Source of the DNA: Leptasterias polaris
Lineage: Eukaryota; Echinodermata; Asteroidea; Forcipulatida; Asteriidae
DNA: 64,000 bases
Direction: 5' to 3'
Assembly: GCA_037783415.1 (NCBI GenBank)
Contig: JAZGTN010000073.1
Location: forward strand, 4,464,001-4,528,000
Part shown: piece after piece, positions 37,101 through 48,500 of the stretch
Layout: the number at the start of each line of letters is the position of its first letter
Numbering within the stretch: position 1 is the first letter of the stretch
The notes under the pieces: model-generated
The model's input: the letters and a program-made list of their open reading frames with translations, nothing else
Told to the model about the DNA's origin: nothing
The model's database searches: none
Program-made: the position numbers and the translations under genes

Positions 37101-40100
37101 TGTAAATTTCCAATGATTATCGTAGTTCTGAGCATGCGCACAATTACCGAAAACAATGGATTTACCTGGTAAGTCTGCTGTCACCTGGCGTCCCAAAAGT
37201 CCCCCATTGATCTCACCCGATCTTTCCGAAGATTTCCTTTCTGAACTCTGTATCACTAAAGTATGTGTGACGGTACTCTGTACCAGTGGAAGAACAAAAT
37301 GAAAATCAGTTTGTCTCTTTTTCAACGCAAGTCTCAAGAAAAACAATCTGACTTCAATAACGACTTACCTTTTTTTATTAGGAGGTCATGAGACTGGTTC
37401 GTGAGTTTAAGTGCTGTGCAGGGTGCTGCTGGTGTGCCTCTGCTGATTGCTGTGCCATGGAGCTAGCTATAGAGGCACCCGTCGGACATGTCGTTGGATA
37501 CATCCAACAAACGTACGTAAAAACATTTTCACTTGAAACGCCATAGCTTCATGCCTAGACGGTGGCTACGACTATAGGGCTGTTGCTAAGGAGGACGTCC
37601 CATTCTTCAACTCGTGATGACGCGGCGATCAAGCTGTAGCCTAGCCGTTGCCGCCAATTCGGACATGGCCTTAGAGTCAATATAGAACACCACCAAGAGT
37701 TTGCAGCGGAGAGGCACAGCGAAACTAGACTAAGGGCCTTTCTCAAACTTCGGCTTGGGCTCCGGCTCCGGCTCCGGCTCCTTCTGATGTTCGAACCACC
37801 GTGTGCAAATACACGCTGTAGCAAACAAAAATTAACGGAGCCCAAGCCGGAGACGGAGCCCAAGCCGAGGTTTTAGAAAGGCCCTAAGACAGGCACTAGT
37901 GCACACAGTATTACGGCAGGCAAACATGAAGTGGGTCAAAATTACAACTGGTAGGCAACCAGCAGGTTAGACCCCTTGCACATGTCGTCACAAGCCCAAA
38001 ACAATCCCCTCACACAAGAATTAAGTTGTACGTTTCTTTACAATTTTACCTCTAAGAGCAAGTTCGAGTGCGCGCATAGTCCACCACTGATTGACCACTG
38101 ACTAGCAACGTACATGCGCAGTGACGTACTCGCGCGAACGACTCGTGTGGAAGTCTAGTCAACCATCGGTACGGTATTCAACATTTCCACTGCCTTCTGC
38201 CGCCTTTTTTCTATAGTGTCACTGGTTCCCTTCTGCGCTTTACACATGTTTAACATGAACGTTGCTATCGGGACCACGGAAGAAACCATGGGCCTGAGGC
38301 TGGTTCCAAATGGTCGACCACAGTAGTCAACCAATGGTCGACCGGCCTGGGTTCGAGTCAAAATAGTTGACATCTATTAAGTTGACCTTTTGTTAACCAT
38401 GGTGCGCACTCGAACTTGTGACAGTGTGATGACGTCAATGCATAATTATGTGACGACCAGCCTATCGAAAATCACAAAAACACATTGGATTGTACGCAAA
38501 TCATGAAGTGTTTAGTTTTTTATTTTTACTAAATTTATTTACTCTCATTTCACAGTTTTCACTTGTTGTTGTTGCTTTTTTTAAAGCCAAAGTTGGTGGT
38601 ATCCGCATTATGATGTCCTAAACGTCGCCAAGGAACCGATTCTAAAGATTCGTGGTCCTTGTTGCATCATCCAAGGTGTTTGCTGCACATCGGATTTAGA
38701 TTTCAAAGTAAGTTTCCCAATCAATAAAGTTTTTTTTTAACAAACCAATGTTTAAAAAATTTCAAATTTGTTCCCGAATTATTTTGACCCAAACACCCCA
38801 AAGTTCGATTTTGATATTTTAGTATATTAATATACTCTATTCACTGAAGCACAAAGCAATCACGATGTTGGTTGATTATTCCGTATAAGGCATTTTTGCT
38901 CGATCGGCACAACTTTATAAACTTTGTGACCAAAAGGTAATGTCAAATTAGTCTGAAGCAGCTCTGACATTCAATTTCGTGTCTCTGCCATAGGCCTACA
39001 TGTAAATTCCTCGAATTGATCCCCTGCGTAGGATCCCTTAGGACCTCTTGCATATAAACGTCACAAGCCCAGAAACACTCCACTCACGGAGATCAATGAA
39101 GAGCTACCATTGGCTGAGAGCCGGGCGCAGCGCGTGCACATTTTTATTGTTTGACATCAAAGATGGCGGTCAATACAAGGGGCCTACTATGTCTGCTGAA
39201 TCTCTTTCGTGAACATGCCATGTGCAATGAGATTAATTATTATATTTTGTTCATTAGTGGCTCAACTCTACCACAGACTTGTATGGTTAATGGAATATTC
39301 CTAAATGTTTCCCTTTTTTCTGTCTCAATAATAATAATAATAAATAATTACAACATTTATAGAGCGCTTAATTACGTATGTTTTTAAGCGCTAAAACCAG
39401 ACTATTCAGATTGACAAAAGAGATGGGTTTTAAGTAATGATTTGAAAGTATCCAATGAAGGTGCTGCTTGAATGTGGGTGGGTAGCTTGTTCCAAAGTGT
39501 TGGAGCTATGACCGAAAAGACACGATCGCCATAGCGTGTCATGGTGCGGGGTCCCGGGGAAAGCTGGAAATGAGCGGTGGAAGAAGAGCGAAGACTTCGG
39601 GTATAGCTGATGATAGTGAAGATGATCGAAGGGCTAAGACAGTAAGAGATCTTTGAGATAGACTGGTGCCAAATTATGAAGGACTTTATACACAATGCAT
39701 GTCATAAGGGACCATTGCCTACAAGCTTTGCTTTTAAAATGGATCCCCCTGCCTAGTAATGTTTGTTTGCATCTAGTTCTCTTGACTTCAAGAATTGTAA
39801 ATAATGTATTTTGGTATTGATCTCTTGTGATTGATATTGTCATTTTTTATGTTGATACTGTGGAAAATAAATGAACTTTGAACCTTGAATTTTTGTTTGT
39901 CCATTGCTCAAGATCCTAGATTTGGGTTTGACTACAGAGCTAGGTAAAGTGAGTAAACAGTGGGGAGGGTTCATCAAGGAAGTATACTCCAAGGCTGACA
40001 ACTTCTCTGTAAGCTGTAAGTACGGAAAGTCCATTACTTAAGAAATCAAAACAAATGTGTCGCCGTTCTCTACGAAAACCATTATTGCCATAGCTATTTT

Positions 40101-40393
40101 GTTTTCGAAAGCATTATTTTTTTTTTTTCAAGAGCAGTAATTTTTATTGTCAAGAGCAGTTATTTTCATTTTCAGAAAGCAGTTTCTAAAAACACTTATA
40201 AAACACTTATTGACTAGTGAGGGATTTGCCCCTGCGACATTCAGAAAAAAATTATTTAAGATTACAAATACAAAGCAACAGAATAAACTTTAAACATGAT
40301 TGTGTCTTTAAATAAAAGTATAAAAAGATTAGCTGGCGTTATTTTGTTCTTTGCATAGCCGATATGGTTCGAGAGAATTTCCGCACGCGGAGA

Positions 40394-40430
<37 letters not shown>

Positions 40431-40932
40431 GATAAAAATGGACAGATGACACTGGATAAAAGTTAAAAATATTAACTATAGTGGGTTTGTTTGTCTAATT
40501 TACAGTTCCTATGGATTTGTCAGTGGAAATGAAAGCATGTTTGCTTGGAGCTGTCTTCCTGATAGTAAGTCTATTTAGGTAATACGGCTGAGTACCCTTT
40601 AAATATAAGTAATTCGTCTTGTAACACAGGTAAAAATAAGAATTCATGTTAAATATCATGATGATTAATAACAGATAAATAATTTTCAAATTCAAGGATG
40701 AATAATGTTGAGTAGGTTTTGAAAGGAATATTAATGATGGTGGGTTTTGGGGGCAGGAGATCAAGGCCAAACGTAGATTATAAAACAAAATATATATTTA
40801 CAAACCTACTTTTCAGTTAAGAATGGGGTCTCTTTGAAGACATTGTCAAATGTAACTTTTTAAAAATGTATTTCTCACTCTCTGCAGGATTTCATGTATT
40901 TTGAACGCAAAAAACAGAAAAATAAACACTGA
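34187..40932 (+). CDS. PLSCR: Phospholipid scramblase 2 (303 aa, complete)
   Basis: Nine plus-strand exons: 34187-34321, 35150-35312, 35902-35979, 36777-36853, 37382-37512, 38587-38707, 39913-40015, 40506-40564, 40888-40932; 912 nt including TGA. The start [19 protein letters not shown] opens a Pro/Gln-rich N-terminus of about 85 residues, longer than in scramblase 1. The core follows: [50 protein letters not shown], Cys cluster CCAGCCWC (about 162-169), a Ca-loop-like segment (262-273) and a C-terminal membrane helix ending [12 protein letters not shown]. Exons of 77, 131, 121, 103 and 59 nt match scramblase 1 exactly in length and phase, showing common descent. The gene has one extra intron after VELFE, and the next intron needs a GC donor. 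It is convergent with the TIR receptor, with only 1.6 kb between stop codons. Its last three exons are duplicated at 54-55 kb. Confidence 0.92.
37731..37886. mobile_element. Short fold-back MITE in a scramblase 2 intron
   Basis: Ends TAAGGGCCTTTCTCAAAC and TTTTAGAAAGGCCCTAA; inner arms CGGCTTGGGCTCCG against CGGAGCCCAAGCCG, with a (GGCTCC)n stretch. About 155 bp. Confidence 0.8.
39337..39843 (-). mobile_element. CR1/L2-like LINE 3' fragment (in duplication copy 1)
   Basis: Minus-strand reading in two frames: [19 protein letters not shown] then [35 protein letters not shown] and [10 protein letters not shown] followed by a stop. This is the conserved C-terminus of CR1/L2-type reverse transcriptases. 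A (TAA)n tail follows on the 3' side at 39329-39346. The frame break near 39650 shows a dead copy. It lies in intron 6 of scramblase 2. Confidence 0.82.
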
Positions 40933-41429
40933 ACGCTGCTGCAATGGCCAAGTTCAGCTGACATTATCTACACAACAATCTTGGTTGCGCCATTTTGGAT
41001 TTAACGGCAAGCGTGGCACAGTCGCCGCGTTGGTGCAAGGATCGAGACAATAGACTAAATGAAGGGAGTGATCACTACAACGACCAGCAAAGAATGAGGT
41101 TGACCGACCGTATCTGGATCGGGTAGTTATCAAAGTGAATGATTGGCTTAATATGGAAGCTCGCTATTTATGAAATTAATACCAGTACCATTCCTCCAGA
41201 GAAATATTTACATCTGAAATACTGTCAAAGTAAAGAATGCAACAACAAAAAAACTTTTAAGAACTACCGCTGCTTTTTTTAATACTCACTGTTTAAAAAT
41301 AATTTTATACGTAATAATAATAGGCATTTGTAACGCGCAAAATCAATCTAAAAAGATGTTCAAGGCGCAAAGAAGCAGAGACAATGTAAACAAAAATGAA
41401 AGTACATATAATGAATAGAAAGCAACAAA

Positions 41430-41612
41430 CTATGAATTTAAGAAAAACATCTTGAAAAGGTGAGTTTTGAGAGTTACTTTGAAATAATGTACATCATAAA
41501 TATTGCGAATATCTTGAGGAAGTTCGTTCCAGAGAGAAGATCCAGTATGTGCGAATGAACGATCCCCCCATAAAGTGTGAGTTTTAGGAACAACAACTGA
41601 AAATGCAGACAA
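41430..41612 (-). mobile_element. Second CR1/L2-like LINE 3' fragment
   Basis: Minus-strand reading with VVVPKTHTLWGDRSFAHTGS, LWNELPQDIRN and FKVTLKTHLF, again the C-terminus of a CR1/L2 reverse transcriptase but of a different lineage from the 39.4-kb copy. Between the stops of scramblase 2 and the TIR receptor. Confidence 0.75.
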
Positions 41613-42224
41613 TGCTTTTGTTTTTACCTACTCGTCAGACGTAAAATATAATGCATAACAAGAGCGCGGACAAGAGGCTTGTTTAAGAAAAATAATGCAA
41701 ACGCAAACTACAGACCAAAGGGTCACCCCAAAATGGTACAGCATTTAGTGCCCCTAAATATTTACATTATTTTCGCCACTGGAAGTAATTGTTCTTGATT
41801 TTCGAATGTGGGCCTACATGACTGTATTAAAAGTTATATACAAAATTAAAACGAAAGTCGTTAAAAAACAAAGTGTATATTGAAAAAAAAAGGAAGAAAC
41901 TATAATTTATACTCTAATTAAATTAATGCCGTTTTTAAGCTTAACATTAGTAATGTCAAATTTTCCATACTGCTGATATCATGAACATTATTGTTAAAAT
42001 TACATAGCTGAGTGGCTAAATCAAGTCATTTAGGCCAATAACACTCATGTAATCTGTCTTTCTTGGGAGTAAACAGCACTGGGCCTAATTTCTTAGAGCT
42101 ATATACTTAAGAAGAAAATATTGCTTAACATTTTTCTGCTAAGCAAAAGGAAGCAGGATACCAGTCACAGATTGTACATAATGACATGCTATTTTGGCTG
42201 GTAACCTTATTCTGTTAACCTTCA

Positions 42225-42420
42225 TTTTGTTGTGTTTAGCTACTTTTTGTGCTCAAGCAGCTGTATGAAAGTGGGCTGCCGTGGCGCTCCGAGGGCTTTT
42301 CAAACTATACCCTCTCAGGTACCCATTTTTACCCCTGGGTTGAAGAGAAGCATTTATAGAAAATCATCTTGCTCAAGGACACAAGTGTGATAACCGGGAC
42401 TCGACCCAGGCATTTTGGCT
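42225..42420 (-). mobile_element. SINE family 2 fragment (duplication copy 1)
   Basis: CTGCCGTGGCGCTCCGA, AGGTACCCATTTTTACCCC and ACCGGGACTCGACCCAGGC. Repeated at 56740-56890 in copy 2. Confidence 0.6.
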
Positions 42421-42521
42421 GGGATTGTAGTTTCACACTTCTGCAAAAAGCCATGCAGTTTTCTTACACAGCATTTACAACTGAAGTTCTATAACACTCT
42501 ACTCAGCCAACCTTATCACCC

Positions 42522-45500
42522 CTAAACACTGATAAGTAACACATCAGCGTTTCCAACCCCTTCATATTCATTCTCTCCCGTATCAAGCTTGTCTTCTCCT
42601 TTCCCGATAGAATCAGAAATTACCGGCTCTTCCAATCCCATTGGATTGTCTGGCAATGATTCCCACAAGAGCTTCCAAAACTGCTCACGGTCAGCCTCCC
42701 TCTGCGGACCTTGGCCGTCCAAGACGGCATCGGGCCATGTGATGTAGGAGAGTGTACGGAGCACGGTCTGGAGGTCCTCGGAGAGGTTTTCCGGGTTACC
42801 AAGATCCTCAAAGATGACCGGGATGATGTCCAATTGACGGCGAAGCATCTGAAGAAGAGCTGCTTGGAATTCATATCGACACCATTCACTCTCAACAAAG
42901 CCTGGAGTCAGAAGGAGAAGTGTCTTGCGGCTTCGACGAACTGCATCTGAGATGTTGTCGATTATACCTGATAAAAACATAACAAATTTATAACGCACAT
43001 CTCCAGCATTGTAACATCTTTATATCTTATATCAACTAATAAACCACATGGGACACTGACAGGGTAAATTTTACAAAGTTCGGGGTTGATAAAAGACACA
43101 TTTGTCTAGACCGTGATTTGAACTACGCCTCCGGATTAACGTGTCGGCGCTCTACAAACTGAGCTATCTAGCACTTTGATGGTGGTCTCCCCATGTTGTC
43201 AATATATTTGTTCGGGGGCTGATCAGACTGTCAACTCGAACAAAGATATTGACAAAATAGGGAGACCAACAACAGGGCCATAGATAGCTAGATAGCTCAG
43301 TTGGTAGAGCGCCAACACGTTGGTTCAAATCCCGCTCTAGTCAATTTTTCTTTGTTATGCCAATCTTGGCTCTAATGAGAACTTGACAAGCCTATACTCA
43401 CTCCTCCCCGGAAGGAAGAATCGATAATGGACACAGACACGGTAACCATCTTTCTCCAATCTCGGAATGAGCTCATGGACAACAAATTCCTCATCGGGAG
43501 TGCCACTCTTGTACGAGATGAACACGTCGAAGTCTTTGTCACCTGAATCAGACAAACCACAACAAACTAATGTTGAGAAGGTTTGCTTTGGTTCTACACC
43601 AGCTGCACTAGAACTCACATCACAAAGTTGACCTAAAAACAAACTTATACTTTGGATGAGAATGAAGTTCATTGTGGCTTCTGAATATTGCAGCACTTTT
43701 ATACTGTTGAGTTCTTAAAATCGAGGTATACCCTTGATTTTTGGAACCGTTCGGTTGTTTTAATCCTATTATAAATGAGATGTAGGGGGCCTATACAATA
43801 AAAGTAACTTGTAAACATTTCACTTTAAAAGATGGTCGCGTTTTTGAGATATCGACGACATTCTGAAGCAGTTTGTGTCCACGCATGAAGAAAAATCCGT
43901 AATTATTTCATCCTATAACTACATTGCTTAGAAGGAAATCGTTTCTTAAAATGTTATACATTATCAACAGCTGCAGTGCTTCTCAGTTCTCACCAAGTGA
44001 GTTTTTATGGTAATTAATTTTAGGATCAAATACCAAAGGTGTACCCCCTTTAAGATACCTACAGCTATGTTACCCTTTGTTAACCCCCGCAAGTTCTTCT
44101 TGTATATAGGACAACCTGAACTCTTACTTTTATTCTTGCCAGTCTTTGCAGACCACCAGAGGATAACTTCTTTACGGAAGCGATAAGCAAGAACACTTAA
44201 GACGAGCAGCAACAAGATACACACTGCTCCCGAGACGGCAAAAGCAGAAACTGTAGCCGGTTTGAGGTCATTCTCTGGAAACAAACACGAAAACAATATG
44301 AAAATAATAAAAATAATAATTGTTGCTTCTTATTTAGAGCTCTAATCAGTCACTCAGTGACGCTCAAGGCGCTCCAACATTTCCCTTTTTTACTGGACCA
44401 TTTATTTCATTCCTTAAACCATCTCTCAGCTCCCTTGGGAGTCTTCAACCTGTGCTGCCAAATACCACACCAAGCTAAATCAAGCACAAGAACCATCTCT
44501 GCCCTCACAGGTACCCATTTACCACTTGGTGAAGAGAAGCAATTATAGTTAATGAAGTGTCCCAAGAACACAAGTGCCACGCCCGGGAGTCGAACCCACA
44601 CCCATGACTCAGCAACCAGAACTTGAGTGCGATGCTCTAAAACGCCCATTCATGACACGCCTATCTATATGAACAGAGAAAGAAATGAATGGAGAATGCT
44701 TGTTATGACTTTTGAACATTTACTGAAGAAAGTATACATCCTCAGCTCTCCTTACCTGTCACCTTTATCTTCACTGTATCACTTGTGTCACCAATCTCAT
44801 TTCCAACTCTGCAGGTCAAGCTGGCCAGGTCATAGGTCATATCAACTTTCTTAAGATGGTAGATGTCGCCAGTTGATGAATCAATTTGTGGTGGTTTGTT
44901 AGGTCGACTGAGGATCCAAGTGTAGTTGGACGGGTATGGGTTCCCTTTGGTCAAGCAGGAGATGTCAGGATTTTGTCCTGAAGCAAGTGAGATTGGATCT
45001 GGTCTGATCTCCACGATGGGTTTATCTATAATTTGATGAAGTAAAATATAAAATATGATATAGAGTATTTTATGTTTAATTTCAGATTATGATAAGTTAA
45101 AGGTATTATACAAGATAGTAAGAACCAAAATCTCACTTACATTTGACATCCAGTGACGTAGATACCTCAGTAATCCCCTCCCAGGCTGGGCTTTCCATGG
45201 CAACAGAGACTCTCCTCCCGTTATCCTCAGGGACTGGGACAAAGGTCATTGAGGTGATGACGTCATATGAGTACTGATCTTCAGATAGAGTGGTGTCTGT
45301 TTTCGGTTCTGGGATCACCTTGCTGCCTTCTATAAACCAAGTTATTGTTGGAGCTGGTTTGACTGCCTTCATCTGGCACCAAAGGGTCACCTCTTGACCT
45401 GATACAGCATCCACGACGTCTTGGAAGGAGCACATGGGCTGAGAATCAGCTGGAGAACAATCAATGCAATGTTGACCAATGAATGAACTGTGAGGTAGTT

Positions 45501-48500
45501 ATGAAGGGTTGACAATGAAGAGCCTATTCAAATATTAGTTTTTTCCATTTCAAATCACTTTAAACATAAATAGTTACACGTAGGCCTAAAGTACTACTAA
45601 TTGAAATATTAACAGCAAGAAAACAAAATGGTGGACAAGTAAAAATAGCAAAACAAGATGCAACAATGTGGCAATGATTTGGAGTAGGTTAGCAAAAAAT
45701 AGAGTTTGTCGAAGGCAACCCCCCCCCCTTTATAACGGTGCTTCTTGCTAAACCGAGAGTCTTAATAACGTTGAACGTACGGATAATGCAACAAAAAAAT
45801 ACAAAATGCTACATTAATTAACAAGGAATGAAGAAAAGAACAAGGTTATTATTAATATATATATATATATACATAAGCAAAGGCGTCCAGGGAAAGGCAA
45901 AAGTAAAAAAACTTTCATCAAAAAAGATGTGCCCTCCCAGACCTTGCCCATTTAAAAGAATAACAATTTATATTATATATAATACACAGAAATTTAAAAT
46001 TGCAGTAAAAAGTAAACAAAAGATGGCAAAAATTAATGATTGAATTAAGAAAACCTGCCTCCATATTTGCCTCTGCTTCATTTGTGTCTCATATAATTAT
46101 TAATCTAGTACTTCTTCATACATATTTGTTCACTGACTTTGGCAATATAGAAATAAATCTTGAGTTGAATGAATGTACACCACTCACATTGGACAACAAG
46201 CTTTGCCTCAGCATAATTCAAGTCTGGTTCCTCGAAGGTGTACCCAACATAGCATCTGTACACATCCTCATCTGGGAACTGTACACCGTAGATATGAAGT
46301 TCAGAAACACCACCAGGGAGGTGGTGTACTCCGTAACGGCCAACTTCACCCTTGATCTCTAAGGATGGTGGGTTGTGACCTTTGACCCATTTAATAGTCC
46401 CAGCTTCTTTCTTGGTCTTACAGGTGAAGACAACCTTACGGTCGATGAGGGCGGTTTGGTTCTGAGGAACTTGGATGAAGGGATCCGGAACAGCTGTCAA
46501 ATATAAGGAAATTGAATAAATGAGTAAAATGTAAAAGGTTAGATTAGAATGAGAAATGAGCATTGTTGATTTAAATACAGATAGTTTCTGTTCATGGAAG
46601 TCCGCAAGCTTCAGGATTAAAGGCCAGTAATCAAAGGAGTTGGACTCTGAAGTCGTTCATGACCAAAATGACTATTAAAGGAAACAAACGTGTGAAAAGC
46701 AATTTTGAGACATAATACCTATGACGGTGACGTTGACAAATTGCCTGTACACGGCTCCATTTCCATCATGGACTTCGCAGATATAGTGACCATTGACGGT
46801 TGTATCATAAGCTTCCACGTTGCTTGTCAAAACAACAGGGCTGTAAGCAAATTGTAAGAAACTTGTTTAACACACAAATTTTAAAGCAGTGTCTTATCCA
46901 AGCAAGAAAAACACAATTACTGCAAACAAACAGGCCCCTAGCACCTGGAGGTTGTTTAACAAGTCTTTAAGAATCTTGAAGGATAAGAGCAAACCTTGGT
47001 TGGTAAGGGACTGTTTTCTCTCTCGACTCAGTGACTAGTGGTGTTGAGGCGCTGTCTTTGATCCAAGAGTAGTTGGTTGGTATCATCCCGTCTGCAATAC
47101 AGGTCAGGTTGTATGATGTTCCAAAAGGTACATACACAAGTTGCTGCTGAACACTGAGTCTAGGTGCAGCTAATAAGAAGAGGTGACATTATCAGTTCAG
47201 TTCAGTTTATTTCTTCCAAGAAATGGAAGGATATTATCTTATCTTATGTCTTATATCTCTTCCATGTACAAAACAAAATGTATACTTTAACCCTTAAAAG
47301 TTGAATAACCCCATCAGGAATAACACAAATGCATGAAGGTTCCACCAGTTACTGGCTCCCCGGTGAAGCCAAATACTTTGATTGGCAGGTGGGTGGTGTT
47401 GGAAACCACAGAACCTCTAGCACAGGCTGTCAGCGATACATCCATGGAAGCCTGCACGAAGTGTAGGGAGCGCAAATATGTTTAGACCATCAAAAACAAA
47501 AAAAACTATCCATCATTTGTATAGTATGGGTTTATCTATAAAAGTCTTTGGGGCATCTTACTGTATTCACAATGAGTTCCTTCTAGTCCAGGTGGACACA
47601 TGCAAGCTCCATTGAAGCTATGGCACTCCACTCCCTCAGCACAAGAACATTTTTGGTCACATTTACCACCGTATCGCCCAAATGGGCAACCTGTACAAAG
47701 TATTAAAAAATGCATCTCATTGAGTCCTTGATTTTCCTAGTTTTGTCAGATGTAGACCCATTTGTTTCAATGATTATGACTATTGGGGACGTCTCTTACT
47801 CGTGTGGTGAACCTTCTTCAGCTATTTGTTGTCCTGTTTCCCCCTTGTGTGTTTACTTAACCATTTGACGAGAAAATAGAATTAGCTGTTGTAAACTGCT
47901 TATCAACAAAAATGAAAAGCTTTCTGCGTCTCTCTCTCTATTCTTAATATTTCTTCTTCTGTTACACTTCCACCTGTTTATGTGTGTGTTGCGTTGTCAT
48001 TTAGCCTTCGAGAAAGACTTTGCTAGGGTCGAAACGTCAGGCCATTTTTGATATTGCTTTATACTTATATAGGTTCCTAACTCAGTAGGCTACTTCCTCA
48101 CCCCAGTATCACAAATATCGGAGTTCTCCACCCACAACAAGCTTGCTTTTAGGAGACTCCCACTCATTGAACCGTATCTGTTAAATAATGCACTGTATGT
48201 GTATTATGTGTAAGCAAACCGAGTGGAAATAACTGAATTGAAACATGCAAGAAACTGTGTAAACAACTAGTTGTTAAAAATGCAAGTTCCGTTGGCACGT
48301 TTTGCTAGTACCTATAGACCATGTTATACCTCTGTTTACAGAGTGGTGACCTTGTACATTATAATGCATTTCCTGACAGGCAAGATACTACACAAGCTAT
48401 ATGGGAAAATTTACATTTGGTGTCATAATTTTCACATAAATTCACAATTTACAAAAGCAACAGCTGTACAGCTTTTGAGATGTCCCCCCTTTCTTCATAT

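Larger units (their letters stand above)
39336..43649. repeat. Segmental duplication, copy 1 (source: scramblase 2 exons 7-9 and TIR exons)
   Basis: About 4.3 kb, nearly identical base for base to 53500-58122. Left edge is the (TAA)n tail of a LINE fragment; right edge is just upstream (in receptor orientation) of the acceptor of the first TIR exon, at the shared string AAACTTATA. It contains scramblase 2 exons 7-9, two LINE 3' fragments and both TIR exons. Compared with copy 2 it lacks about 300 bp near 40430 but keeps the microsatellite there, and it has a few small indels. Confidence 0.95.

Noticed and set aside
43290..43345. Possible functional tRNA gene (TAGCTCAGTTGGTAGAGC with GGTTCAAATCCC)
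   Set aside because: A and B boxes are present but the acceptor and anticodon stems do not pair, and the same sequence occurs many times with a SINE body.
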